In this document: one piece after another, positions 7,999 to 14,299 of the stretch
Numbering within the stretch: position 1 is the stretch's first letter
Layout: each line of letters starts with the position of its first letter
NCBI GenBank assembly: GCA_018652475.1
Contig: JABICB010000019.1
Span: 1 to 44,438, forward strand
DNA length: 44,438 nucleotides
Reading direction: 5' to 3'
Source of the DNA: an archaeon
GTDB lineage: Archaea > Nanobdellota > Nanobdellia > SCGC-AAA011-G17 > PNOQ01
Notes under the pieces: model-generated
Told to the model about the DNA's origin: nothing
The model's database searches: none
The model's input: the letters and a program-made list of their open reading frames with translations, nothing else
Position numbers and translations under genes: made by a program

Positions 7999-8778
7999 TT
8001 ACTCCCCACCAAAAACATTTGGATTTATTCTATATAAATTTTCAACAATTTGATTTTTCATAGGAGTAAGATTTCTATAATCGCTCAAAGATTCTAAGAA
8101 ATATTTTTTGTCTAATTTTTTATATATAGTTAATGCGTTTATATCAAATATGTCTGCATATAATCTAATTTTACTTATTGCTTTTTGTAAATCTGGCCCA
8201 TTCATATTAAATTGATTCAACATTAAGTCTTCTTTTTGACTTTCGATTGAGTTTTGTAAATGATGCAATTCTTTATTTTTTGGTTTTTTTAATCCATGTT
8301 TTAAAAAACTGTTTGATCTTAATACTTTATGAAGGATTATATCTTCAGTAGGAATTAATCTAATATGTCCGCCATTATATTTTACTTTTTGAGCATTAGC
8401 GTTTTCCCTTCCTGTTACTTTTCTTAACCATTCATATGAAGAAGTGCTTTTTCTCGGATATTGTAAAATTACCTTTTCATCCCCATTATCTAGGTTTATA
8501 TCGTATGTATATCTCTGTTTTTTCTTGGATGTTTTGTATCCTTTGTCTAATAATTCTTCTAATCCTCCAGCGATTACTTTTTGAAATTCAGTTAATGAAT
8601 ATTTTGGAATGCCATTCATGTCTATATCTGAACTAGGCCTATGTAAATTTTCTGGTAAGAAAAATTGTGTACTCATTCCACCTGCAAAGTACATTTTGTC
8701 ATTATAGTGATTAGAAATTGCACTATATACATCTTTAATGATGTTATCTTCTATAGTGTGTAAATATTTGCTTTTCAT
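7999..8778 (-). CDS. AbiEii/AbiGii-type nucleotidyltransferase
   Basis: The 259-residue protein shows the DUF1814 (AbiEii) nucleotidyltransferase pattern: FAGGMSTQFFL (GG then S) followed by HRPSSDIDM (R.S.DID), near residues 32-55. This holds the two metal-binding aspartates of the polymerase-beta fold. A later LIPTEDIILHKVL matches the downstream helix where a lysine completes the active site. AbiEii toxins transfer nucleotides and normally pair with an AbiEi winged-helix antitoxin. Here no AbiEi is seen, and the next gene instead encodes a Crp-type winged-helix regulator. It is the first gene of the five-gene minus-strand operon, with a TATA box at 8814-8824. Confidence 0.78.
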   Translation of the reverse strand: MKSKYLHTIEDNIIKDVYSAISNHYNDKMYFAGGMSTQFFLPENLHRPSSDIDMNGIPKYSLTEFQKVIAGGLEELLDKGYKTSKKKQRYTYDINLDNGDEKVILQYPRKSTSSYEWLRKVTGRENANAQKVKYNGGHIRLIPTEDIILHKVLRSNSFLKHGLKKPKNKELHHLQNSIESQKEDLMLNQFNMNGPDLQKAISKIRLYADIFDINALTIYKKLDKKYFLESLSDYRNLTPMKNQIVENLYRINPNVFGGE

Positions 8779-8813
8779 TTTTACTCTCTTTTGTAGTATT
8801 TTGATAATTAAGC

Positions 8814-8824
8814 TCTTTATAAAT
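8814..8824 (-). promoter_or_regulatory. TATA box of the AbiEii-like/Crp operon
   Basis: On the minus strand the sequence reads CATTTATAAAG, about 36-46 bases before the ATG at 8778. Transcription should start near 8790, giving a short leader. Confidence 0.6.
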
Positions 8825-8839
8825 GTTTCTATTATGTAG

Positions 8840-8853
8840 TCACTGGACAGTGA
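8840..8853. promoter_or_regulatory. perfect 14-bp palindrome, candidate operator
   Basis: TCACTG-GA-CAGTGA is a perfect inverted repeat with a two-base centre. It sits between two divergent TATA boxes, 16 bases upstream of the minus-strand box and about 5 bases upstream of the plus-strand box at 8859-8867. A site of this size and place is typical for a dimeric regulator. The Crp-type protein encoded in the operon is the obvious candidate, which is inference. Confidence 0.5.
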
Positions 8854-8858
8854 GTAAC

Positions 8859-8867
8859 AAATATATA
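8859..8867 (+). promoter_or_regulatory. TATA box of the GTPase-rlmE operon
   Basis: The sequence AAATATATA lies about 40 bases upstream of the ATG at 8904 and is the only good TATA-like element ahead of this operon. Confidence 0.45.
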
Positions 8868-8903
8868 CAAAACTTTTTTAATGGATAAAGTGTTTAATTC
8901 ATT

Positions 8904-9755
8904 ATGCCAATCAATGCAGGTTTCGAATTTCAAAGGTTAGAAGATGATTTAGCACATGCTGATTCTATTTCTGAAAAAGTAAGGATTTTACAGAAGATGT
9001 TACAAGTAGGTCCTAAACATAAAAGTGCAGAAAAATTAAGAAATGGGATCAAAAAACGAATTGTCAAGTATAAATCAATGTTACAAAAAGAAAAACAGGC
9101 TTCTAAGGGTAGTGGGGGCAGTATTTCTATCAAAAAAGAGGGTTCTGCTCAAGTTGTTTTGATTGGAGTAACTAATGTAGGTAAATCTACTTTATTAGCT
9201 AAATTGACTAATGCTAAGCCTTTAATTGCAGATTATGAGTTTACTACTGTGTTGCCAGAAGTTGGCACATTAAATTATAACGGAGTCATTATTCAAACTA
9301 TCGAGGTTCCAGCAATTACTGAAAATTTTTTAGATAAAGAACTAGGTCCTTCGTTTCTTAGTATTGCAAGGCATGCTGACTTAATTGTTATTGTTTCAAA
9401 AAAGAGGGAAGATGCGAAAATTATAAAGAATGAATTGATTGAAGCAGCAATACCCTTTAAGGGAATAATTGTAAAATCTACAGATGATCTTGAAAAAGTA
9501 AGGAAAAAAATTTGGTCAAAATTAGGTTTAATTTATGTTTTTACTAAAACTCCAGGTAAGAAAAAAGATTATCCTCCAGTTGCATTAAAAAAAGGTTCTA
9601 CAGTTAAGGATCTTGCAGAAGTAGTTCATAAAGATTTCATTAAGAAATTCAAATTTGCTAAAATATGGGGAGTTAGTGCAAAATTTGATGCTCAAACTGT
9701 GGGATTAACCCATGTTTTAAAAGAAGAAGATATTGTAGAGGTTCATATAAAATGA
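8904..9755 (+). CDS. DRG/Obg-type GTP-binding protein with TGS domain, degenerate
   Basis: The 283-residue protein follows the archaeal DRG layout (COG1163): a helical N-terminus (10-65), a G domain with P-loop GVTNVGKST at 88-96 and switch FTTVLPEVG, and a C-terminal TGS domain (about 205-283, ending ILKEEDIVEVHIK-like). The G domain is unusual. The G3 DxxG motif is replaced by EVPAI, and no clear NKxD is present where G4 should be (VKSTDD instead). Nucleotide binding may still occur through the P-loop, but normal GTP specificity is doubtful. It overlaps rlmE by four bases, so a role in ribosome assembly or translation is likely. Confidence 0.8.
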   Translation: MPINAGFEFQRLEDDLAHADSISEKVRILQKMLQVGPKHKSAEKLRNGIKKRIVKYKSMLQKEKQASKGSGGSISIKKEGSAQVVLIGVTNVGKSTLLAKLTNAKPLIADYEFTTVLPEVGTLNYNGVIIQTIEVPAITENFLDKELGPSFLSIARHADLIVIVSKKREDAKIIKNELIEAAIPFKGIIVKSTDDLEKVRKKIWSKLGLIYVFTKTPGKKKDYPPVALKKGSTVKDLAEVVHKDFIKKFKFAKIWGVSAKFDAQTVGLTHVLKEEDIVEVHIK

Positions 9756-10300
9756 AAGATAAATTTACTACTAAGGCATTTGCTGAAGGATATTTAGCTA
9801 GGAGCGTATACAAGCTTAAGGATATGCAAGGTAAATTCAGATTAATGAAAAGGGGAGATGATGTTTTAGATATAGGTGCTGCCCCAGGTAGTTGGACCCA
9901 GTATGCTGTTGAAATTGGTGCAAATGTTGATGCGATAGATATGAATAAATTCAAAGTTAGGGATGCAAAAATTATTGTTGCAGATATTATGTCAGATAGT
10001 ATTTATGAAAACCTAAAAAAATCTTATGATGTAGTAATTAGTGATGCTGCGCCACAAACTACAGGAATTTTGGATAATGATACCTATAATTCCTTTATGT
10101 TAAGTTCCAGGTCATTAGAGATTGTAAAAAAAGTTTTGAAAAAAGATGGTAAATTTGTTTGTAAAATTTTTCAAGGTTCTTATTATTCAGATTTTTGGAA
10201 AGAGATGAATAGTGTGTTTAGGCATGTAAAAACATTCAAACCAGTTGCTAGTAGAAAAAAGAGTAAAGAGACATATCTTATTGGACTCAATAAACTTTAA
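9752..10300 (+). CDS. rlmE: 23S rRNA 2'-O-methyltransferase RlmE (FtsJ)
   Basis: This SAM-dependent methyltransferase, 182 residues long, should methylate the ribose of the conserved A-loop uridine of 23S rRNA (U2552 in E. coli numbering). The SAM motif is VLDIGAAPGSWTQ and the K-D-K-E catalytic tetrad is visible as ARSVYKL, ISDAAPQ, FVCKIFQGS and SKETYL. Length fits the compact archaeal/bacterial form without a TRAM extension. It starts inside the end of the GTPase gene (four-base overlap), so the two are translationally coupled. Confidence 0.93.
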   Translation: MKDKFTTKAFAEGYLARSVYKLKDMQGKFRLMKRGDDVLDIGAAPGSWTQYAVEIGANVDAIDMNKFKVRDAKIIVADIMSDSIYENLKKSYDVVISDAAPQTTGILDNDTYNSFMLSSRSLEIVKKVLKKDGKFVCKIFQGSYYSDFWKEMNSVFRHVKTFKPVASRKKSKETYLIGLNKL

Positions 10301-10324
10301 ATAGTTCTTTTCAAATTAATCGTT

Positions 10325-10630
10325 ATGGTAAATGATAATATACAAATTCTAGGTCTTGAAAAGTTTGATGAAAAAGAACAAGAAAAAATAGTTGAATTTT
10401 CTGAATCTTATTATGAAAAGATTAATCGTAAAATTGAAGGTAGTTTAATTCTTCATGCTAAAAAACATCATAAGGATGGGGGTAGGTGTATGTATTCATT
10501 TCATGCAAAAGTTCAATTTCCAGATGGAGACTTAACTGTTAATGGCGATGATTGGATTTTATCTACTGCATTACATAAAACGCTAAAAAAGGTTGAAAAT
10601 CATATAGATCATAAATATAAAACTAATTAA
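10325..10630 (+). CDS. HPF/RaiA-like ribosome-associated protein
   Basis: The 101-residue protein resembles the ribosome hibernation promoting factor fold (beta-alpha-beta-beta-beta-alpha). The middle segment LHAKKHHKDGGRCMYSFHAKVQ looks like the central HPF strands, and the segment DWILSTALHKTLKKVENHI matches the characteristic second helix (aDwdl..ALhkAldklE). HPF proteins bind the decoding region of the small subunit and silence ribosomes in stasis. It lies between rlmE and pth2, two other translation genes, three bases from the latter. I could not confirm the family by search, and a generic RNA-binding protein of the same fold is possible. Confidence 0.65.
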   Translation: MVNDNIQILGLEKFDEKEQEKIVEFSESYYEKINRKIEGSLILHAKKHHKDGGRCMYSFHAKVQFPDGDLTVNGDDWILSTALHKTLKKVENHIDHKYKTN

Positions 10631-10632
10631 AA

Positions 10633-10977
10633 ATGGAATATAAACAAGTAATTTTGGTAAGGTCTGATTTGAAAATGTCCAAAGGTAAGGTCGCTGCTCA
10701 AGTTGCACATGCATCTACTGAGGCGACATTACGTAGTGATGATCAAAAAGTCAAGGCATGGCGTGCAAAGGGTATGAAAAAGGTTGTTTTGAAAGTTGAT
10801 GGTGAGAAAGATCTTTTGGAATTTAATCAATTTGCAAAAGATGCTAAACTTACTTCAGCTTTAATAACTGATGCTGGAAGAACAGAGATTGCTCCTGGTA
10901 CAATTACCTGTTTAGCTATTGGTCCTGGAAAGGAAGAGTTCATAGATAAGATTACTAGTAATCTTAAACTAATGTAA
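10633..10977 (+). CDS. pth2: peptidyl-tRNA hydrolase Pth2
   Basis: This is the archaeal/eukaryotic type of peptidyl-tRNA hydrolase, which releases prematurely dropped peptidyl-tRNAs. The 114 residues match the usual 110-120. Family marks are the start KQVILVRSDLKMSKGKVAAQVAHAS, including the conserved Lys and His, the strand SALITDAGRTEIAPG and the end TCLAIGPG. It starts three bases after the HPF-like gene and is likely in the same operon. Confidence 0.95.
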   Translation: MEYKQVILVRSDLKMSKGKVAAQVAHASTEATLRSDDQKVKAWRAKGMKKVVLKVDGEKDLLEFNQFAKDAKLTSALITDAGRTEIAPGTITCLAIGPGKEEFIDKITSNLKLM

Positions 10978-11041
10978 CTATGTAGTGATTACAAAATAGA
11001 AACCTTTATAAAAAAATAATTCTAACCATGTGTACTAAAAA

Positions 11042-11440
11042 ATGGTTGATAACTTGGATAAACTGGTTTTAGAACGAGATTTTGAAGGGATTGGTAGCTA
11101 TTTTTTTGATCAAGGTTATTCATTAGAACAAGTTAATGAGGAGTTTGGAAAATATTCTGAACATAAGGAATTATATTCATTATATCTTTCAGAGAAGATT
11201 TTTAATGAACGAAATGTTGAAAAAGATTATATAATCCCTAAATTTACTGAGAATCCTTCCGTTAGTGTTTGTTTAGCAAAATGTTGGATAAAGGAATTTC
11301 ATGAAAGAAATGATTTGTCCCTTCCGAAAGGATTCAGTAATAGAAACAGGAAACAGATTATGGGGATGTATCATGGGATGTTAAAACATTATGATATTTC
11401 ATTATATGATATAATCCCAAACGATAATTTTGATTATTAG
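11042..11440 (+). CDS. unknown protein paired with a predicted metallopeptidase
   Basis: This 132-residue cytoplasmic protein matches no family I recognise. It appears mainly helical, with an acidic first half (VDNLDKLVLERDFEGIGSYF) and a more basic second half (KGFSNRNRKQIMGMYHGML). A TATA box (CCTTTATAAA, about 11002-11011) precedes it, and the gene for the HEEAH protein begins ten bases after its stop, so the two should be cotranscribed. It could be an inhibitor, adaptor or substrate of the partner, but the sequence does not show which. Confidence 0.6.
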   Translation: MVDNLDKLVLERDFEGIGSYFFDQGYSLEQVNEEFGKYSEHKELYSLYLSEKIFNERNVEKDYIIPKFTENPSVSVCLAKCWIKEFHERNDLSLPKGFSNRNRKQIMGMYHGMLKHYDISLYDIIPNDNFDY

Positions 11441-11449
11441 GTAATAGAT

Positions 11450-12118
11450 ATGTTTTGGAAAAATAAAAGAAAAATAAAAGAAAACTTGGTAGAGCATCAT
11501 CTAAATAATCTTAGAACCTCAATTTATTTGTCTGAAGATTATAATGTCGATTATAAAGAATTTTTTCCAGTTCTAACAAATGGAAAATACCCTTCCAAAT
11601 TAGTTAAGATGGGTCAAAGTATTTATTATCCAGAAAGTAGTAAAGTTGAATTAATTCTTGCTCAATTGGGAATCAATGGGGAGTCTAGTGAGTTAAAATA
11701 CACATTAAAATTACCATATAAATTGAGATCTTTGAAAAAATTCAAGAATGATTATTCTTTTGTTGCAGGCCACGAGGAAGCGCATTTACTTTGTCTCACT
11801 GGAAATTCAAAAGTGTTACTTGATGAATATTGTAAATATTATAAGGGTAATGAAGAGTTTTTAGAAAAATTTACTGAGCGAAATGATAGATTATGTGATT
11901 TTGTTTTAACTGATGAACTTAATTCTTTTGAAACTTGTGAAGGTCATTTAAGAAATATTTATTCTGAGTGTCCTGAATTACATGAATTAGTTGCAGATGT
12001 GGGAGGACTTATATCTTTGAACAAAAAGTATGAATCTAATGAGCTTTCTTCAAGTGTTTTGTCATATTTTGAAAAAAGAGTTTTTAGTAGATTGGGAAAT
12101 AAATCTCATCGGAAGTAG
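11450..12118 (+). CDS. predicted zinc metallopeptidase (HEEAH)
   Basis: The 222-residue protein contains AGHEEAHLLCLTG (near residues 107-119), a HExxH zinc motif. About 75 residues later comes HELVADVGGL, where the Glu could be the third ligand as in gluzincins with an ExxAD-type helix. No signal peptide or membrane segment is present, so it should act in the cytoplasm. The rest matches no family I know. It follows the unknown 132-residue gene by ten bases. A regulated protease paired with its partner, in the manner of ImmA/IrrE systems, is one possibility but is inference. Confidence 0.6.
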   Translation: MFWKNKRKIKENLVEHHLNNLRTSIYLSEDYNVDYKEFFPVLTNGKYPSKLVKMGQSIYYPESSKVELILAQLGINGESSELKYTLKLPYKLRSLKKFKNDYSFVAGHEEAHLLCLTGNSKVLLDEYCKYYKGNEEFLEKFTERNDRLCDFVLTDELNSFETCEGHLRNIYSECPELHELVADVGGLISLNKKYESNELSSSVLSYFEKRVFSRLGNKSHRK

Positions 12119-12134
12119 ATTACTAAAATCGGAA

Positions 12135-12145
12135 GTTTTAAAAAC
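12135..12145 (+). promoter_or_regulatory. TATA box of 5S rRNA
   Basis: The sequence GTTTTAAAAAC lies centred about 25 bases before the 5S rRNA 5' end, the expected archaeal spacing. It gives the 5S gene its own promoter. Confidence 0.6.
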
Positions 12146-12164
12146 AACCTATATCAATCAAAAG

Positions 12165-12281
12165 TTAGGACGGCCATAGTGGATTGGATACACCTGCGCT
12201 CATTTCGAACTCAGAAGTTAAGCAATCTTACGTTCCAAGTTGTACTGTAATCTTATACGGGAACCTTGGAAAGTTGTCCAC
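12165..12281 (+). rRNA. rrf: 5S ribosomal RNA
   Basis: About 117 bases match archaeal 5S rRNA. The 5' strand TTAGGACGGCCATAG is followed by the conserved loop (TACACCTGCGCTCATTTCGAACTC), AGAAGTTAAGC, and the later GGGAACCTTGGAAAG. The two ends pair through GGAC/GTCC. The ends are judged from alignment by eye and may be off by a few bases. It stands alone, with its own promoter and a T-run after it, and is not linked to the 16S gene seen 31 kb away. Confidence 0.88.
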
Positions 12282-12287
12282 TTTTTT
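12282..12287 (+). terminator. T-run terminator after 5S rRNA
   Basis: Six consecutive T residues follow the 5S 3' end directly. Poly-T is the archaeal intrinsic termination signal. The next start codon follows immediately. Confidence 0.55.
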
Positions 12288-12950
12288 ATGGTAACTATTT
12301 TTAATAATTATAAAAAAATAAGAAGTGAAATTTCTAATGATGTAACTATAGTTGTTGCTGTTAAATCTAGGTCTAAAGAAGATATTATTCAAGTTATTTC
12401 TGCAGGTGCAACTGATCTTGGTGAAAATTATGTTCAAGAAGCAAGGGAAATGAAGGGGGTTTTCGAAAGTATATCTAATAAGATCAATTGGCATATGATC
12501 GGACATTTACAAACAAATAAAATTAATCATGCTTTGCCTATTTTTGATACTATTCAATCTGTTGATTCTTTTAAATTGGCTGAATCGTTAAATAAACGAA
12601 CTGATAAAATTCTTTCAGTTTATATTGAAGTTAATATTGCCGAAGAAGATTCTAAGGATGGAATTAAATTGGCAGAGATTGAGGAATTTATATCTTCTCT
12701 TTCAAATTTTTCAAATTTAAAAATTTGCGGTTTGATGTGTGTTGAGCCATATAGTCTAAATTTGGAAAAAGTTAGACCATATTTTAAAAAAATGAAAAAA
12801 ATGTTTGATAAATGTAAATTAATAGATCAAAGTAATCTGGATTTGAAGGTTCTTTCTATGGGTATGAGTAATTCTTACAAGGTTGCTATTGAAGAGGGAT
12901 CTAATATGGTTCGACTAGGTACTTGTATTTTTGGTAAAAGAACTTTTTAA
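12288..12950 (+). CDS. YggS/PROSC-family PLP homeostasis protein
   Basis: The 220-residue protein belongs to the YggS (PLPBP) family, a PLP-binding TIM-barrel protein that keeps free pyridoxal phosphate and amino-acid pools in balance. Motifs are VVAVKSRSKED (containing the PLP-binding lysine), DLGENYVQEA, WHMIGHLQTNK, the strand YIEVNIAEE, GLMCVEPY and near the end SMGMSNSYKVAIEEGSNMVRLG. The usual VAVSK reads VAVK, which a one-residue deletion explains. I chose the ATG at 12288: an in-frame ATG at 12240 would lie inside 5S rRNA. A TATA-like CTTATAC within the 5S gene (12252-12258) could drive a leaderless mRNA. Confidence 0.88.
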   Translation: MVTIFNNYKKIRSEISNDVTIVVAVKSRSKEDIIQVISAGATDLGENYVQEAREMKGVFESISNKINWHMIGHLQTNKINHALPIFDTIQSVDSFKLAESLNKRTDKILSVYIEVNIAEEDSKDGIKLAEIEEFISSLSNFSNLKICGLMCVEPYSLNLEKVRPYFKKMKKMFDKCKLIDQSNLDLKVLSMGMSNSYKVAIEEGSNMVRLGTCIFGKRTF

Positions 12951-12954
12951 GAAA

Positions 12955-12964
12955 AATTTATAAG
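12955..12964 (+). promoter_or_regulatory. TATA box of rpr2
   Basis: The sequence AATTTATAAG lies about 26 bases upstream of the ATG at 12986. It supports a leaderless transcript and decides between two in-frame starts. Confidence 0.6.
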
Positions 12965-12985
12965 CTTAATTTTGTAATGTTTTGT

Positions 12986-13291
12986 ATGGCTATTGGAAAA
13001 ACTAAATCTCAAGAAATTGCTAGAGAAAGAGTTAAAGAATTGTTTGAGCAGGCAGAAGAAATTTTTTCTAAAGATACAAAACTTGCAGATAGATATGTTA
13101 ATTTGGCTAGAAAGATTGCTATGAAAGTTAATCTCAAAATGCCTCGTGGTTTGAATAGAAAATTTTGTAAGTATTGTTATAGTTTTTTGAAGCAAGGTAT
13201 TAATTGTAGAGTTAGAACTCAAAAACATAATGTAGTTTATTCTTGTTTAGTCTGTAATAAACATATGAGATTTCCTCTCGCTAGAAAGTGA
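12986..13291 (+). CDS. rnp4: RNase P protein component 4 (Rpr2/Rpp21)
   Basis: The 101-residue protein is the archaeal Rpp21 homologue, a zinc-binding RNase P subunit that helps mature the 5' ends of tRNAs. The N-terminal helices contain IARERVKELFEQAEEIF and DRYVNLARKIAMKVNLKMP. The zinc ribbon has KFCKYCYSFL and YSCLVCNKHMRFP, supplying the four cysteines. The start at 12986 is preferred over the ATG three codons upstream because of the TATA spacing. Its 3' end overlaps the convergent SprT-like gene by 45 bases. Confidence 0.92.
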   Translation: MAIGKTKSQEIARERVKELFEQAEEIFSKDTKLADRYVNLARKIAMKVNLKMPRGLNRKFCKYCYSFLKQGINCRVRTQKHNVVYSCLVCNKHMRFPLARK

Positions 13292-13681
13292 TTTGTGTAG
13301 GTTCCACCATTGATTTTTTACCCATTGTTTTTCTAGGATTAATAATATTTCAAATCCTCTGAGTTTCAACTCTTTGTTCACTATGTTACCTTGATGGGGG
13401 TATCTGAATTGTTGTTGTCTGGGCGATTGAAAGCCGTGCATATAGTGAACTAATTCATGTGCAATAGTTAGGTCTATAATGTATTCAGGTACTTTATTAT
13501 CTCTAAAATAGCTGTTAATTAGTATTTGACTAGAACCATCTTTTTGTCTCGCTATATGTCCAAACTTATTTTTCCAAAATCTACCAAAATGAATATTTAC
13601 TTGATTTTCTTTTTCTACTTCCGGCATTAATTTTTGCCAGATAGTATTCATTCTATTATCTAACCAAATATTATCTCTCAT
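13247..13681 (-). CDS. SprT-like zinc metallopeptidase
   Basis: The 144-residue protein has a zincin motif HELVHYMHGF at residues 75-84 (HExxH) with a downstream histidine region (SPRQQQFRYPHQG) that could give the third ligand. Upstream strands (NVNIHFGRFWK-like, HIARQKDGSSQILINSYF) match the SprT/YgjP-type layout in which a beta-hairpin precedes the active-site helix. Related eukaryotic Spartan cleaves DNA-protein crosslinks, but for this small form only a protease role is supported. It lies just upstream of rpoN in the minus-strand direction of opposite flow: rpoN ends 15 bases before its start. Confidence 0.72.
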   Translation of the reverse strand: MRDNIWLDNRMNTIWQKLMPEVEKENQVNIHFGRFWKNKFGHIARQKDGSSQILINSYFRDNKVPEYIIDLTIAHELVHYMHGFQSPRQQQFRYPHQGNIVNKELKLRGFEILLILEKQWVKNQWWNLHKSLSSERKSHMFITD

Positions 13682-13695
13682 AAAAATAAAAAGAA

Positions 13696-13893
13696 TTAGA
13701 ACTTTTTAAATTTAGCCACTTCTTCTAATAAATCTACGTGGCCCATCATTAAAGCTCTACAACAATACCTATCAAGACCAAGATCATTTAATATTTCTCT
13801 TCTATCTTCTCCTGCTTCTATTCTTTTATTGTACTCTTCCCATAGGTGACCGATTGGTTTTCCACATGAAAAGCATCTTATTGGTATTATCAT
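13696..13893 (-). CDS. rpoN: DNA-directed RNA polymerase subunit N
   Basis: The 65-residue subunit RpoN (Rpb10 homologue) has the zinc-bundle motif PIRCFSCGKPIGHLWE and the second pair of cysteines in DRYCCRALMMGHVDL. I chose the ATG at 13893, since MIIPIRC is the invariant family start. A longer frame would reach into uS9. It is the last gene of the ribosomal-protein/RNA-polymerase cluster, 14 bases after uS9, as in many archaea. Confidence 0.96.
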   Translation of the reverse strand: MIIPIRCFSCGKPIGHLWEEYNKRIEAGEDRREILNDLGLDRYCCRALMMGHVDLLEEVAKFKKF

Positions 13894-13906
13894 TTTTATT
13901 GTATCC

Positions 13907-14299
13907 TTAACGATATGATTTTGTACGTTTTGCTCTAGCTTTAGAGTCATTTGGTTTACAAGCTTCTTTAAATCTAGTATCTGCTACTAATAAGTGTCTA
14001 TCGTAGTCTAAAAATGCTTGTTTAAGTGATTTTTTAGTTTCAACTAATGCCCTAGCAATTGCTAATCTTACTGCATTTGCTTGTGCTTGCCAGCCTCCAC
14101 CAACTACTTTAACTTTGATATCTAATTTGTTTATACTATCTCCTGCAATTAAAAGAGGTTCTGTGATTCTTAATTTAGCAATTTCTGGTTGATAATTTTC
14201 TAAAGGTATAGAGTTTATTCTAACTGAACCTTTACCAGCATTTATTGTTGCTTTTGCTATTGCTCTTTTTCTCTTTCCTGCTTTGTGTATAGTTTTCAT
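13907..14299 (-). CDS. rps9: small ribosomal subunit protein uS9
   Basis: The 130-residue protein begins with the archaeal KTIHKAGKRKRAIAKATI and ends with the conserved basic tail KARAKRTKSYR, whose last residues reach the P-site tRNA. The glycine-rich KVKVVGGGWQAQANAVRLAIARAL is the family core. It overlaps uL13 by four bases. Confidence 0.97.
   Translation of the reverse strand: MKTIHKAGKRKRAIAKATINAGKGSVRINSIPLENYQPEIAKLRITEPLLIAGDSINKLDIKVKVVGGGWQAQANAVRLAIARALVETKKSLKQAFLDYDRHLLVADTRFKEACKPNDSKARAKRTKSYR

Noticed and set aside
7998-8018. Start of the Crp-like protein at 8018
   Set aside because: This would overlap the nucleotidyltransferase gene by 20 bases. The ATG at 7997 has a strong ribosome-binding site and follows the stop directly.
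12240-12287. Longer start of the YggS-like protein at 12240
   Set aside because: The extra 16 codons lie inside 5S rRNA and encode nothing typical of the family.
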